Below are positions 43,475 to 53,852 of a stretch of 64,000 bases of DNA, piece after piece (positions within the stretch are counted from its first letter, which is position 1; each line of letters opens with the position of its first letter). The stretch spans positions 62,001-126,000 of the forward strand of contig CACNIG010000001.1 in the NCBI GenBank assembly GCA_902620455.1, written 5' to 3'. The notes below the pieces were generated by a model. The model had not been told where the DNA came from, made no database searches, and was given only the letters and a program-made list of their open reading frames with translations. Made by a program: the position numbers and the translations under genes. The stretch comes from an uncultured Bacteroidota bacterium (GTDB lineage: Bacteria > Bacteroidota > Bacteroidia > Flavobacteriales > Flavobacteriaceae).

Positions 43475-45015
43475 TGGCTTTATCAAAGATAAATCCCACG
43501 AAACTATCTTCATGGAAAAAACTTTTTCAGCAATTTAATAAAGAAAATAATTATCATATCAATGATTTTTTTAAAGAAGAAAATAACAGAGTCGAAGAGT
43601 TTTCCATTAATTGGAATAACTTTTACCTTGACTTTTCAAAAAATAGATTAAGCAATAATTCATTTAAGCTTTTAACAAGCCTATGCGAAGAAACTAATCT
43701 GAAAGATAATATTGAGAAATATTTTAATGGATCTATTATAAATGAAACTGAAAGTAGAGCTGTTCTTCACACCGCTTTAAGGTCATCGGAAAACGATGAG
43801 GTTAATAAAGCTTTAAATAAAATAATTAACATTTCAGATGAAATAAATACAGGAAAGAGATTAGGGTATTCTGGCAAGAGAATTACTGATATTGTTAATA
43901 TAGGAATTGGAGGGTCACATCTAGGCCCTGAGATGGTTACAGAAGCACTCTCATATTACAGCAAAGGAATTAAACCACATTTTATCTCAAATATAGATCC
44001 TGATTTCACATCAAAGCTAATAGAAAAAATAAATCCAGAGACTACCATTTTTATAATAGTTTCAAAAACCTTTACTACTATTGAGACACTTGAAAATGCT
44101 AATAAAATTAGAGCATGGTTTATTGATAACGCAAGTAAAGATTCTATAAAAGATCATTTTATATTTATTTCAAATAATACTGAAGCTCCAAAAAAGTTTG
44201 GTGTTTCCTCAGAAAATATCCTTTCAATACCTGAATGGGTTGGTGGAAGATTTTCATTATGGGGTTCTGTTGGGCTTGTTATTTCAATAGTTATAGGTTC
44301 AGAAAATTTTAAAGATTTTCTAAGAGGTGCAAATGAAATGGATATTCATTTTAAGAGCTCTCCATTTGAAAAAAATATTCCAGTAGTTCTAGCTTTAATT
44401 AGTATTTGGTATAATAATTTTTTTAAGTGTGAGACTGAAGCAGTTCTCCCTTACAGTCAATTCTTAACTAAGCTTCCCGATTATCTTCAACAAGCAAGCA
44501 TGGAAAGTAATGGTAAAAGCATTGACAGAAATGGGGAAAAAGTAAATTACGAAACTGGCTCGATAGTATGGGGATCAACAGGAACTAATGCACAACATGC
44601 TTTTTTTCAATTAATGCATCAAGGAACTAAAATTATCCCATCTGACTTTATAGCATTTAAAAGATCATTATATGGTGATTCTAAACAACATGAAATTTTA
44701 AACTCCAACTTTTTAGCTCAAACAAATGCTCTGATGCTAGGAAAATCAACTTCAGGTGAAAATATCCATAAAAATATAGATGGTAACAAACCATCAAACT
44801 CAATAGTTATTAACAAGTTAGACCCATTTAATCTTGGATCACTAATAGCAATGTATGAAAATAAAATTTTTACAATTGGTTCAATTTTAAATTTATTTAG
44901 TTATGATCAATGGGGTGTTGAGCTAGGAAAATCAGTAGCTAAAGAAATTTTGGCCGGTAAGGATATGGATCTTGACAGTTCAACAAGAAAAACAATGGAC
45001 CAACTAAAAAAATAA
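43474..45015 (+). CDS. pgi: Glucose-6-phosphate isomerase
   Basis: This is a 513-residue glycolytic enzyme interconverting glucose-6-phosphate and fructose-6-phosphate. Family signatures are IGIGGSHLGPEMV, VGGRFSLWGSVGL, the catalytic Glu/Gly region ESNGKSI and FQLMHQGTKIIPSDFI. The length is slightly under the 550 of E. coli. The start overlaps the M23 gene stop by one base (TAATG), forming a three-gene unit with DUF3108 and M23. Confidence 0.97.
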   Translation: MALSKINPTKLSSWKKLFQQFNKENNYHINDFFKEENNRVEEFSINWNNFYLDFSKNRLSNNSFKLLTSLCEETNLKDNIEKYFNGSIINETESRAVLHTALRSSENDEVNKALNKIINISDEINTGKRLGYSGKRITDIVNIGIGGSHLGPEMVTEALSYYSKGIKPHFISNIDPDFTSKLIEKINPETTIFIIVSKTFTTIETLENANKIRAWFIDNASKDSIKDHFIFISNNTEAPKKFGVSSENILSIPEWVGGRFSLWGSVGLVISIVIGSENFKDFLRGANEMDIHFKSSPFEKNIPVVLALISIWYNNFFKCETEAVLPYSQFLTKLPDYLQQASMESNGKSIDRNGEKVNYETGSIVWGSTGTNAQHAFFQLMHQGTKIIPSDFIAFKRSLYGDSKQHEILNSNFLAQTNALMLGKSTSGENIHKNIDGNKPSNSIVINKLDPFNLGSLIAMYENKIFTIGSILNLFSYDQWGVELGKSVAKEILAGKDMDLDSSTRKTMDQLKK

Positions 45016-45087
45016 CTCAATACTTTTGTTGACATATTCACAACCCTTTGTTAATATTTAGTTCACATAAATAAGACTGAATAATTT

Positions 45088-45095
45088 TACTTTTG
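45088..45095 (+). promoter_or_regulatory. -7 box for the third TonB receptor
   Basis: TACTTTTG fits TAnnTTTG and ends 23 bases before ATG 45119, in the 103-base gap after pgi. No -33 TTTG sits at the usual distance. Confidence 0.48.
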
Positions 45096-45118
45096 TACTA
45101 AACAAAAATTAATTATTC

Positions 45119-47653
45119 ATGAAAAAATTATTCTTAATAGTATTTTCTCTTTTTACGTTTACAATTTCTGCTCAAGAGTCTGTTCTTGACTCTATAGCTC
45201 TGACTGAGGTTACCGTGACTTCTCAAGTTGTTGATGTAGCTAGAGACAGAATAACTCCTATTGCATTTAGTTCAGTTTCAGGTGCTGAAATTGATCTTAA
45301 AGCTGGAAATCTTGAGTTTGTTGAAACGTTAAAAAGAACCCCTGGGGTTTATACAAATCAAGATAATGGTGGTTATGGTGATGGTCAAATGTATGTTAGA
45401 GGTTTTGGTTTTACCAATACCGCATATGTAATTAATGGTCAGCCAGTAAACGACATGGAAAATGGTCGTGTGTATTGGTCAAACTGGATGGGATTAATTG
45501 ATCTTACTTCAAGTGTTCAGATTCAAAGAGGTCTTGGTTCAACATCTCTTGCAGTTCCTTCTGCCGGTGGAACTGTTTCAGTTAATACACGAGCTGCTGA
45601 GGTAGATCCTGGTTCAGGGATTAAAATGTCAATTGGTGATAATAGCTATCAAAAGTTCACTGCATTCCATAATACTGGAGTTAATGAACTAGGTTGGTCT
45701 TCAAGTTTTCTTCTTGGCTTCTGGCAAGGTGATGGCTGGAGAAATGGTATGCAAGGGGAGGGAACAACATATGCCTTCTCGGTTGGTTATACACCTAGAG
45801 GAGGAGATCACGAATTTAACTTCTCATTAATAGGTGCTGGACAGTGGCATCATCAAGCATATTATGGAACACAACTTCAAGATTATCTTGATTATGGTCC
45901 AATTCAAGGTGACGATTACAGAAAATTTAATGCATTATATGGAGACTATCAAGGTGAAGAATTTTCAATACTAAGAAATTACTACAATAAGCCATTAGCA
46001 ACGTTTAACTGGGATTGGGAAATTTCTAGTAGGGTAACTTTAGCAACATCTTTATATGGTTCTGCCGGAAGAGGTGGTGGAACAGGTTTGAGAGGAAGAG
46101 GGTCTTATGGTGTTAGTCCATTTAGAGAGTCATACGCTGAGTATCTTGATGATCATGGTGAATGGAGAAATCCTGATACAACTATAAATTGGGGTGTGGC
46201 TGTACAGAAAAATATGGCTGGGGCACATGTCCCTGACAGTGGTCCTTTTGCAGGAATGAAACTCGGATATCACAATACAATTGATGGTCTTCCTAGTAAG
46301 TGGGGTGCTGATACAACTATAAGAAGATTTTCGACAAACTCTCACAACTGGTTGGGTGGAATTTCTAAAATTAAAATAGATTCAGATAATTTTAGATATG
46401 AAGTTGGAATTGATTTGAGGTCATATAAAGCATACCACAGAAGGGGTCCTGAAACTCTATTTGGACTCGATGGGTATATTTCCACTATAAATGGATTTAA
46501 TTTCTCAGGAAATGGTGATAGAATTGGAACTGTTATTACTGACACATATGAAGCAAATCCATTTAAAAATTTAGGTATGGATAATCCTAATGGATCTCAA
46601 AGGTATTACATAGGTCATGTTAATTGGACAGGTTTTAACGGTTTGATGGAATATACAGGTAGTGATAAATTCTCGGCTGTACTTCAAGTTGGTACATCAA
46701 GTCAGGACTATCAATGGGAAGGTTTTTATACTGCTGCACCTGACACTAAAAGTAGAGTGGTTACTGTAAATGGTGGATATATTAAGGGTGGTGCTAACTA
46801 TAGAGCAAATGATAGTTCAAACTTTTTCTTCAATGTGGGGCAAATCATGAGACCTCCATCTTTTGATGGTGTATTCCCCAACGCTGACTATGATTTTGAA
46901 GAAGCTGATGAAATTCTTAATGAATCATTTACTTCCTTCGAGATTGGATATGGTTTTAGGTCTTCTAATTTCAAAGGTACTATTAATGCATATCACACTG
47001 TATGGGGAGACAGAACATTAAGGAGAAGTACATCAATTGATGATCAGGGAGTAAGAATTATCTATAGCGGTGTAGAGCAAACTCATCAGGGTATTGAAGG
47101 TGAAATGACATGGTACCCTTCAAATAGACTCAGAGTAAAAGGAATGTTTTCACTTGGTGATTGGAAGTATACCAAAAACTTTCAAGGAGATGCCTACTTC
47201 ATTGATAATAACCAGCCTGCTGGAACAACTGGGACACTCTATTTAGATGGAGTTAAGATTGGAGATGCAGCTCAAACCGTTTTATATTTAGGATTTGATT
47301 ATAAACTATCATCTAAACTATCAGTTGATTTAGACATGATGAGTTATGATAATCTTCATGGTAGGTTTGGACCTCTTGATAGCGAATTTAATTCTGCAAA
47401 TAATAGAGGTTCCATCAAATTACCGTCTTGGGGAACTGCTGACTTAGGTGCTACTTATTCATTTAGTCTGTTAGGTTATGATGCAAGAGCTAGATTAAAT
47501 GTAAATAATCTGTTTGATGAAGAATATCTTTCACAATCACAAACAAATTTCCATAACGATGGTGGAAGAACTTGGAATGGTATTAATGTTGAAAACAATG
47601 TATACTTTGGAAAAGGGACAACATGGAATTTAGGACTTAATATTAATTTCTAA
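45119..47653 (+). CDS. TonB-dependent outer-membrane receptor, no N-terminal CarboxypepD domain
   Basis: This is an 844-residue receptor. The signal peptide (KKLFLIVFSLFTFTISAQ) is followed almost directly by the plug (ALTEVTVTSQVVDVARDRI, FVETLKRTPGVYTNQDNG, MYVRGFGFTNTAYVINGQ, VQIQRGLGSTSLAVPSAGG). The barrel is rich in aromatic residues and ends TTWNLGLNINF. Unlike the other two receptors it lacks a carboxypeptidase-like domain. The ligand is unknown and no SusD-like gene is near. It is a single-gene transcript with its own promoter box and a strong terminator. Confidence 0.92.
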   Translation: MKKLFLIVFSLFTFTISAQESVLDSIALTEVTVTSQVVDVARDRITPIAFSSVSGAEIDLKAGNLEFVETLKRTPGVYTNQDNGGYGDGQMYVRGFGFTNTAYVINGQPVNDMENGRVYWSNWMGLIDLTSSVQIQRGLGSTSLAVPSAGGTVSVNTRAAEVDPGSGIKMSIGDNSYQKFTAFHNTGVNELGWSSSFLLGFWQGDGWRNGMQGEGTTYAFSVGYTPRGGDHEFNFSLIGAGQWHHQAYYGTQLQDYLDYGPIQGDDYRKFNALYGDYQGEEFSILRNYYNKPLATFNWDWEISSRVTLATSLYGSAGRGGGTGLRGRGSYGVSPFRESYAEYLDDHGEWRNPDTTINWGVAVQKNMAGAHVPDSGPFAGMKLGYHNTIDGLPSKWGADTTIRRFSTNSHNWLGGISKIKIDSDNFRYEVGIDLRSYKAYHRRGPETLFGLDGYISTINGFNFSGNGDRIGTVITDTYEANPFKNLGMDNPNGSQRYYIGHVNWTGFNGLMEYTGSDKFSAVLQVGTSSQDYQWEGFYTAAPDTKSRVVTVNGGYIKGGANYRANDSSNFFFNVGQIMRPPSFDGVFPNADYDFEEADEILNESFTSFEIGYGFRSSNFKGTINAYHTVWGDRTLRRSTSIDDQGVRIIYSGVEQTHQGIEGEMTWYPSNRLRVKGMFSLGDWKYTKNFQGDAYFIDNNQPAGTTGTLYLDGVKIGDAAQTVLYLGFDYKLSSKLSVDLDMMSYDNLHGRFGPLDSEFNSANNRGSIKLPSWGTADLGATYSFSLLGYDARARLNVNNLFDEEYLSQSQTNFHNDGGRTWNGINVENNVYFGKGTTWNLGLNINF

Positions 47654-47676
47654 AGACTATATTTATTCTTATATGT

Positions 47677-47707
47677 AAACCCTGCCATTGGTGGGGTTTA
47701 TTTTTTT
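47677..47707 (+). terminator. Rho-independent terminator of the TonB receptor
   Basis: AAACCCTGCC (47677-47686) pairs with GGTGGGGTTT (47690-47699) around ATT, with two G-T pairs, and is followed by seven T residues. The stop codon and last Lys codons of the convergent recJ lie in its 3' arm and T-run. Confidence 0.88.
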
Positions 47708-49371
47708 ATAAATAACTCTCTAATATTTAGTTCAACCGATTCTTGACCTGAAAAAGTATTTAGATTGACATTGTAAAGAATATCAAATGGTGATTTAAGA
47801 CCAACTAAATCGCTTTTCTTCTCAAAACATATAAATGATAATTTTGTCTCATATTTATCTTTAATGATTGATTTGACAATTTGTTGATCTTTTCCTAAAA
47901 ATTTCAATTCAGAATCTATTAAACAATTGTTAGTTCTAAAAACTGGGCGTTTATTACCTAATCCAAAAGGAGCCATCCTTTGAATAATTTTTATATTCTC
48001 AATAGTTAACTTTGAAAAGTCAATTAAGAGATCGTAATTGAATGATCTAGTAAACATTTTATTACCTACAGAATCTTTGACAATGGACTCAAATTGATTT
48101 TTAAAAATATAAAAATTTGATTTTTTTAATTTTAATCCAGCTGCATACTTATGGCCTCCATACTGAATGAGGTTGTCTTGACATTCTGATAATGATTTAT
48201 AAACATCATAATCTTTAACAGACCTTACGGAACCAGTTAAAATTTCATCACTTGATTCTGTTAATACTACAGTTGGCTTATAGGACCTTTCAATTAATCT
48301 TGATGCAACAATTCCTAAAACTCCTTGACTCCATCCCTCTCCGTAAACAATATTTGTATATCGTTCATTATCAATTTGCCTCATAGCTTCGTCAACAACA
48401 TATTTTTCTATTTTTCTTCTGTTTTGATTTAAATATTCAACATCATTTGAAAGAGTATTTGCTCTATTAATATCTTCTTCAATTAATAAATCCACAATTA
48501 TTTTTCCTGTTTTCATTCTTCCAGCAGCATTGATTCTTGGCCCAATATTAAACGAGATTTTCGATTCATCAATTTTGCCATTAATTGACTTCAAAAAATT
48601 GCTCAAACCTATTCTTGGATTTGAATTCATAACATTTAATCCATGAAATACCATAATTCTATTTTCATCAACTAAAGGCATCATATCTGAAATTGTTGCA
48701 AGAGCTACAAAATCTAAAAATATAGATGTATCAATTGAACTCTCTGCTAATGAGTTATGAGCTATTATTAATTTGTAAGCAATACCACAACCACATAACT
48801 CTTTAAATGGATAATTACAGTTTTCTTGCTTGGGATTCAATATTCCAAAAGCATTTGGAATTTGTTCACCTGGAAGGTGGTGATCACATATTATAACGTC
48901 TATATTCTTAGAATTGGATAAATCAACTTGATTAACTGCTTTTATACCACAGTCTACAGTTATTATTAAAGAGACTTTATTTATTTCCGCATAATCAATA
49001 GCTTTTTCTGATACTCCATACCCTTCTTCATATCGATCAGGGATATAATATAGAAGATCATAGTCCATATTTTTAAAATATTTATACAACATAGCTGTAG
49101 ATGTTGTGCCATCTACATCGTAGTCACCTAAAATCATTATCCTATGCTCCTTAGAATTTTGAATTTTTTCAACAACCTTTTTCATGTCCTTCATAAGAAA
49201 TGGATCATGCAGTAAGTTAATATCAGGTCTAAAAAACTTTTGAGCTTTTTTTAAAGAATTGACCTCTCTTTGAAGTAACAAATTGCAGATAAAATCATCA
49301 ATTTTTAAATCTTTTTTTAAAGATTGCAGTGTATCCTCTTCTGGCTGTTCTTTTTCTATCCAATTTCTCAT
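47698..49371 (-). CDS. recJ: Single-stranded-DNA-specific exonuclease RecJ
   Basis: This is a 557-residue 5'-3' exonuclease of repair and recombination. DHH-family motifs are present: MILGDYDVDGTTSTAML, VIICDHHLPGEQIPNA, and the DHHA1 motif GGHKYAAGLKL. An OB-like C-terminal domain follows. It precedes no gene downstream on its strand; rsmI and a small gene lie upstream with eight bases to rsmI, suggesting an operon. The final FIKK residues are encoded by the T-run of the opposite terminator. Confidence 0.96.
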   Translation of the reverse strand: MRNWIEKEQPEEDTLQSLKKDLKIDDFICNLLLQREVNSLKKAQKFFRPDINLLHDPFLMKDMKKVVEKIQNSKEHRIMILGDYDVDGTTSTAMLYKYFKNMDYDLLYYIPDRYEEGYGVSEKAIDYAEINKVSLIITVDCGIKAVNQVDLSNSKNIDVIICDHHLPGEQIPNAFGILNPKQENCNYPFKELCGCGIAYKLIIAHNSLAESSIDTSIFLDFVALATISDMMPLVDENRIMVFHGLNVMNSNPRIGLSNFLKSINGKIDESKISFNIGPRINAAGRMKTGKIIVDLLIEEDINRANTLSNDVEYLNQNRRKIEKYVVDEAMRQIDNERYTNIVYGEGWSQGVLGIVASRLIERSYKPTVVLTESSDEILTGSVRSVKDYDVYKSLSECQDNLIQYGGHKYAAGLKLKKSNFYIFKNQFESIVKDSVGNKMFTRSFNYDLLIDFSKLTIENIKIIQRMAPFGLGNKRPVFRTNNCLIDSELKFLGKDQQIVKSIIKDKYETKLSFICFEKKSDLVGLKSPFDILYNVNLNTFSGQESVELNIRELFIKK

Positions 49372-49379
49372 AAGAAATT

Positions 49380-50072
49380 TTAACTTTGATCTTTGCTTTT
49401 ATTAATACAAATTACGAACTCACCTTTTATTTTTTTATCAGAGAAATAGTTAAGAGCATCATTAATAGATCCTCTATACGTTTCTTCATACATCTTTGAT
49501 ATTTCTCTACTAACAGAAATTTCCCTATCAGCTCCTAAAGAGTCTAACAAGTCAGATAGTGTTTTAATAATTCTATGCGGAGATTCATAGATAATTGTTG
49601 TAATTGAATTATCTGAAATCTCTTTAAGTTTTGTTTTCCTGCCTTTTTTTCTTGGTAAAAAACCTTCAAAGATAAAAGTCTCACTAGAAAGTCCACTTAA
49701 AACAAGTGCAGGTATTAGAGCTGTTGGACCTGGTAGACATGTAATTTTAATTCCATTTTTAATTGACTCCCTAACCAATAAAAATCCAGGGTCTGATATA
49801 CATGGAGTTCCTGCATCAGTAATTAAAGAAATTGTTTTACCACTAAGCATTAACTCAACATACTCATTCACTTTTTTATGCTCATTATTCAAATGATAAC
49901 TTTTAACTTGTGTAGAAATTTTGTAGTGACTTAAAAGTTTTTTCGCGTGTCTTGTATCCTCAGATAAAATTAGATCTGAGTTTTTTAAAGTGTCAATTGC
50001 CCTTATTGTAATATCATCAAGATTTCCTATTGGTGTTGGTACAACAAAAAGTTTGATCTCATTTGTCATCAT
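49380..50072 (-). CDS. rsmI: 16S rRNA 2'-O-methyltransferase RsmI
   Basis: This is a 230-residue tetrapyrrole-methylase fold enzyme that methylates the ribose of C1402 in 16S rRNA. Signatures are VVPTPIGNLDDITIRAI, ILSEDTRHAKKLLSHY, SLITDAGTPCISDPGF and CLPGPTALIPALVLSGL. The start overlaps the upstream 105-residue gene by 14 bases. It runs eight bases from recJ. Confidence 0.95.
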   Translation of the reverse strand: MMTNEIKLFVVPTPIGNLDDITIRAIDTLKNSDLILSEDTRHAKKLLSHYKISTQVKSYHLNNEHKKVNEYVELMLSGKTISLITDAGTPCISDPGFLLVRESIKNGIKITCLPGPTALIPALVLSGLSSETFIFEGFLPRKKGRKTKLKEISDNSITTIIYESPHRIIKTLSDLLDSLGADREISVSREISKMYEETYRGSINDALNYFSDKKIKGEFVICINKSKDQS

Positions 50073-50376
50073 CTGACTCAGGTATTTCTGTTACTAAATC
50101 TTTTATAGAATCAATCAAAGGGATAATCTCACTTGCATTATTTGGAGTTGTGATTGTTTTTTTTGTCTCTAGATTTAGACCTTTTAATGTTTCTTTTAGT
50201 CTCTCCTCATACAACAACCAGTCAGTATCTTTTTCTTGATTAGTAAGATATTTGTGTATAATAGTTAATTCATATAGAATTTTTGAATCTTCATAAATAA
50301 TTTTTGAGTCATTTAATCTTGATTGATAAATTTTTAAAGCAAGTTCTTTAATTTTATTTTCTAATTTTTTAAACAC
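50059..50376 (-). CDS. Small conserved protein of unknown function between rsmI and tdk
   Basis: This 105-residue, mostly helical, charged protein begins MFKKLENKIKELALKIYQ and ends in an acidic tail (EIPESDDDK). There are no signal peptide, TM helix or cysteines. I do not recognise a domain. The position between rsmI and tdk is, as far as I recall, shared by other flavobacteria, so it is probably a real gene. The start is GTG, and the 3' end overlaps rsmI by 14 bases, which suggests coupled translation. Confidence 0.7.
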   Translation of the reverse strand: MFKKLENKIKELALKIYQSRLNDSKIIYEDSKILYELTIIHKYLTNQEKDTDWLLYEERLKETLKGLNLETKKTITTPNNASEIIPLIDSIKDLVTEIPESDDDK

Positions 50377-50409
50377 CTTAGTTTATTATTATAATGATTT
50401 ACTTTTTGA

Positions 50410-50417
50410 TAAATTTG
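50410..50417 (+). promoter_or_regulatory. -7 box for tdk-asd
   Basis: TAAATTTG matches TAnnTTTG and ends 25 bases before the tdk ATG. Confidence 0.5.
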
Positions 50418-50442
50418 TTTTTATTACAAATCAAATTACAAA

Positions 50443-51030
50443 ATGTTTTTAGAAAATCCAGTATATAATAATGAACAATTCGGATGGATTGAGGTTATAT
50501 GTGGATCAATGTTCTCAGGAAAAACAGAAGAACTTATTAGGCGTATCAAAAGAGCAAAGATTGCTAATCAGAAAATTAAAGTCTTTAAACCAGTTATTGA
50601 CTCAAGAAGTAAAAATTTTATTGAATCACATGATGAAAGTAAGCTTGAATGTATAGAGGTAAAATCATCAAATGAAATTTTAAAAAAAATTGATAACTGT
50701 GATGTTGTTGCTATAGATGAAGCTCAGTTTTTCGATGATCTAATAGTACCAGTTTGTAATAAAATTGCAAATAATGGAGTTAGAGTTATAATTGCTGGTT
50801 TAGACATGGACTATCTTGGAAATCCATTTGGTCCTATGCCAAATCTTATGGCAATTTCAGAGTATGTTACAAAAGTACATGCCGTTTGTAAAAAATCAGG
50901 AAATATTGCAAATTACAGTTATAGAAAAAACAACAAAAAGGATATAGTTGTAATAGGAGAAAAAGACAAATATGAACCTTTAAGTCGTTCAGTCTTTTAC
51001 AAAAAAATGAATAAAAATAAAAAAATATGA
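50443..51030 (+). CDS. tdk: Thymidine kinase, type II
   Basis: This 195-residue salvage enzyme phosphorylates thymidine. The P-loop is GSMFSGKTEELIRR, the Walker B-like DE is in VVAIDEAQFFDD, and the lasso region has IAGLDMDYLGNPFGPMP. The zinc-binding cysteines of the human-like enzyme are mostly replaced (HAVCKKSGNIANYSYR keeps one). It overlaps asd by four bases (ATGA). Confidence 0.96.
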   Translation: MFLENPVYNNEQFGWIEVICGSMFSGKTEELIRRIKRAKIANQKIKVFKPVIDSRSKNFIESHDESKLECIEVKSSNEILKKIDNCDVVAIDEAQFFDDLIVPVCNKIANNGVRVIIAGLDMDYLGNPFGPMPNLMAISEYVTKVHAVCKKSGNIANYSYRKNNKKDIVVIGEKDKYEPLSRSVFYKKMNKNKKI

Positions 51031-52022
51031 AAGTAGCTGTAGTCGGTGTAACAGGTGTTGTTGGAACCGTTATGCTGAGTCTATTAGATAAACGAAAATT
51101 TCCAATTACTCAGATAATACCTGTTGCCTCAGAAAAGTCTGTAGGGAATCATATCAGATTTCAAGGTAAAGATTATACTATAGTCTCATTAAATGATGCA
51201 GTAGCTATGAAACCTGATATTGCACTTTTTTCAGCCGGAGGATCAATCTCAAAGGAATGGGCACCTAAATTTGCAGATATAGGGACTCGAGTAGTTGATA
51301 ATTCCTCTGCATGGAGGATGGACTCAACAAAAAAACTAATAGTTAGCGAGGTAAATTCAGAGACTTTAACAGACAATGATTATATAATTGCTAATCCTAA
51401 TTGCTCTACTATGCAAATGCTAGTTGTCTTAGCTCCTCTTCACAAAAGGTTCAAAATTAAACGTCTTGTGATTTCTACATATCAATCTGTGTCTGGTACT
51501 GGTAAAAACGCAATTGATCAATTATATAGTGAAAGGAATGGGTCTGATTCTAAAAAAGTTTACCCATATTCTATAGATCAAAATCTTTTACCACACTGTG
51601 ATGTATTTGAAGAAGGTGGTTACACTAAAGAAGAAAATAAACTAATTAACGAAACAAAAAAAATACTAAACGATAATAGTATTCAAATTACATCTACTGC
51701 TGTCAGAGTACCAATAGAAATTTGTCATGGTGAGTCTGTAAATATTGAATTTGAAGATAATTTTAAACTTGAAGAGGTACTTAATGTTTTAAAAAATTCT
51801 CCTGGATTAATAGTTCAAGATGAACCAGAAAAAAACTTATATCCAATGCCTATTAACGCTTCAAATAAGGATGAGGTTTTCGTAGGAAGAATAAGAAGAG
51901 ACTTTAGCATAAAGAGTGGCCTAAACCTCTGGATTATTGCTGACAATCTGAGAAAAGGTGCTGCTACAAATACTATTCAAATAGCTGAAAAATTAATTGT
52001 GATGGGCATTGTAAAGTCCTAA
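51027..52022 (+). CDS. asd: Aspartate-semialdehyde dehydrogenase
   Basis: This 331-residue enzyme reduces aspartyl phosphate to the semialdehyde for lysine, threonine, methionine and diaminopimelate synthesis. It has the nucleotide motif [12 protein letters not shown], the catalytic Cys in [10 protein letters not shown], and the His region [17 protein letters not shown]. It starts in tdk (ATGA) and ends in a four-base overlap with the convergent accC. Confidence 0.96.
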   Translation: MKVAVVGVTGVVGTVMLSLLDKRKFPITQIIPVASEKSVGNHIRFQGKDYTIVSLNDAVAMKPDIALFSAGGSISKEWAPKFADIGTRVVDNSSAWRMDSTKKLIVSEVNSETLTDNDYIIANPNCSTMQMLVVLAPLHKRFKIKRLVISTYQSVSGTGKNAIDQLYSERNGSDSKKVYPYSIDQNLLPHCDVFEEGGYTKEENKLINETKKILNDNSIQITSTAVRVPIEICHGESVNIEFEDNFKLEEVLNVLKNSPGLIVQDEPEKNLYPMPINASNKDEVFVGRIRRDFSIKSGLNLWIIADNLRKGAATNTIQIAEKLIVMGIVKS

Positions 52023-53353
52023 ACTTCAGTTGATTCCATAAATCTTATTGTGTAATTTCCTGATATAAAATCTGGATGTTCCATCATTTTTTTATGAAAC
52101 GGAATAGTAGTTTTAACTCCTTCAATAACAAATTCATCTAATGCCCTTTTCATTTTATTAATGGCTTCTTCTCTGGTCTGAGCAGTAGTAATAAGTTTTG
52201 CAATCATTGAATCATAATGTGGAGGTATAATGTATCCGCTGTATACATGGGTGTCAATTCTTACACCATGTCCACCAGGAAAATGAAGATTAAGAATCTT
52301 TCCTGGATTAGGCATAAAATCATTTTCAGAATCTTCTGCATTAATTCTACACTCTATTGAACATAATTTTGGAAAATAATTCTTTCCCTTTATTAATTCA
52401 CCTGCTGCTACTTTTATTTGCTCTCTTATTAAGTCATAGTCTATTACTTGTTCAGTGATTGGATGCTCAACTTGAATTCTTGTGTTCATCTCCATAAAAT
52501 AAAAATTCTTATGTTTATCAACAAGAAACTCAATAGTTCCAGCTCCTTCATATTTTATATATTCAGCTGCTTTTACAGCCGCTTCACCCATTGCCTTTCT
52601 CAAAGGCTTCGTCATAAATGGTGAGGGTGTCTCTTCAATTAATTTTTGATGACGTCTTTGTATAGAACAGTCTCGTTCTGATAAATGACAAGCTCTACCT
52701 TTTGAATCAGCCATAATCTGAATCTCAATATGTCTTGGGTCTTCTATAAATTTTTCCAAATACATATCGTCATTGTCAAAAGCTGATTTGGACTCTTGTC
52801 TTGCAACTTCCCATGCTTTCATCAAATCATTCGGATCTTTTGCCATTCTCATACCTTTACCTCCTCCTCCAGCAGTAGCTTTTAACATTACAGGATAGCC
52901 TATCTCAAGAGCAATATTTTGAGCATCTTCCAAGGTTGGAACAAGACCATCTGAACCAGGAATTACAGGCACCCCAGCTTTTTGCATTGTTTTCTTAGCT
53001 GTTGATTTATCTCCCATTGCTTCAATCATTGAAGGTGAAGCTCCAATAAATTTTATTTTATGCTCCTCACATATTTTTGAAAAATTACTATTCTCAGATA
53101 AAAAACCATAACCAGGATGAATTGCATCAGCATTTGTTATCTCTGCAGCTGCAATTATATTTGCTGGTTTTAAATATGATTCGTTACTAGGAGCAGGTCC
53201 AATACATACAGCCTCGTCAGCAAAGCGAACATGTAAGCTTTCTTCATCGGCTTTAGAATATACAGCTACAGTTTTAATACCCATTTCTTTACATGTCCTA
53301 ATGACACGCATAGCTATTTCTCCTCTATTAGCAATTAATATTTTTTTAAACAT
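52019..53353 (-). CDS. accC: Acetyl-CoA carboxylase, biotin carboxylase subunit
   Basis: This 444-residue ATP-grasp enzyme carboxylates biotin on AccB in the first step of fatty-acid synthesis. Motifs are [20 protein letters not shown], the ATP lid [13 protein letters not shown], and [18 protein letters not shown]. The length is as expected. It follows accB by three bases at the end of the yceD-rpmF-fabH-accB-accC operon. Confidence 0.98.
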   Translation of the reverse strand: MFKKILIANRGEIAMRVIRTCKEMGIKTVAVYSKADEESLHVRFADEAVCIGPAPSNESYLKPANIIAAAEITNADAIHPGYGFLSENSNFSKICEEHKIKFIGASPSMIEAMGDKSTAKKTMQKAGVPVIPGSDGLVPTLEDAQNIALEIGYPVMLKATAGGGGKGMRMAKDPNDLMKAWEVARQESKSAFDNDDMYLEKFIEDPRHIEIQIMADSKGRACHLSERDCSIQRRHQKLIEETPSPFMTKPLRKAMGEAAVKAAEYIKYEGAGTIEFLVDKHKNFYFMEMNTRIQVEHPITEQVIDYDLIREQIKVAAGELIKGKNYFPKLCSIECRINAEDSENDFMPNPGKILNLHFPGGHGVRIDTHVYSGYIIPPHYDSMIAKLITTAQTREEAINKMKRALDEFVIEGVKTTIPFHKKMMEHPDFISGNYTIRFMESTEV

Positions 53354-53356
53354 TTT

Positions 53357-53842
53357 TTATGATGGATCGATGAGAAATAAAGGCTGATCAAACTCAACTG
53401 GACTTTTATCATCTACAAGAATTTTTACTATTTTACCAGATATCTCAGATTCTATCTCATTAAACAATTTCATTGCCTCAATAACACAAAGCACTTCTCC
53501 TTCCACTATGTTTTGTCCAACCTCTACAAATGCAGGTTTATCAGGTGAAGGTTTTCTGTAGAAAGTTCCTATTATAGGAGACTTAACTATTACATGATTT
53601 GAATCCCCAGCTTTAGGAGTCTCAACATCTGTAGGCTTTTCTTGAAGAGCTTCTTGGCTTACCGGAACTATAGCCTGAGTTGGAATATTTATTTTACTAG
53701 GTAATTCGTCGACAACTATTTGTTGAGGTAAATTTTTCTTTGTCTTAATAGTAATTTTGAAATCCTCTCTCTCAATTTTTACCTCTTCAACACCAGATTT
53801 TGAAACGAATTTTATTAAGTTTTGTATTTCTTTTATATCCAT
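53357..53842 (-). CDS. accB: Biotin carboxyl carrier protein of acetyl-CoA carboxylase
   Basis: This is the 161-residue biotin carrier. The biotinylation site is the Lys in CVIEAMKLFNEIE, set in a normal biotinyl domain (IIGTFYRKPSPDKPAFVEVG). The N-terminal helical part and a Pro-rich linker precede it. It sits ten bases after fabH. Confidence 0.97.
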   Translation of the reverse strand: MDIKEIQNLIKFVSKSGVEEVKIEREDFKITIKTKKNLPQQIVVDELPSKINIPTQAIVPVSQEALQEKPTDVETPKAGDSNHVIVKSPIIGTFYRKPSPDKPAFVEVGQNIVEGEVLCVIEAMKLFNEIESEISGKIVKILVDDKSPVEFDQPLFLIDPS

Positions 53843-53852
53843 TATTTTTTTT

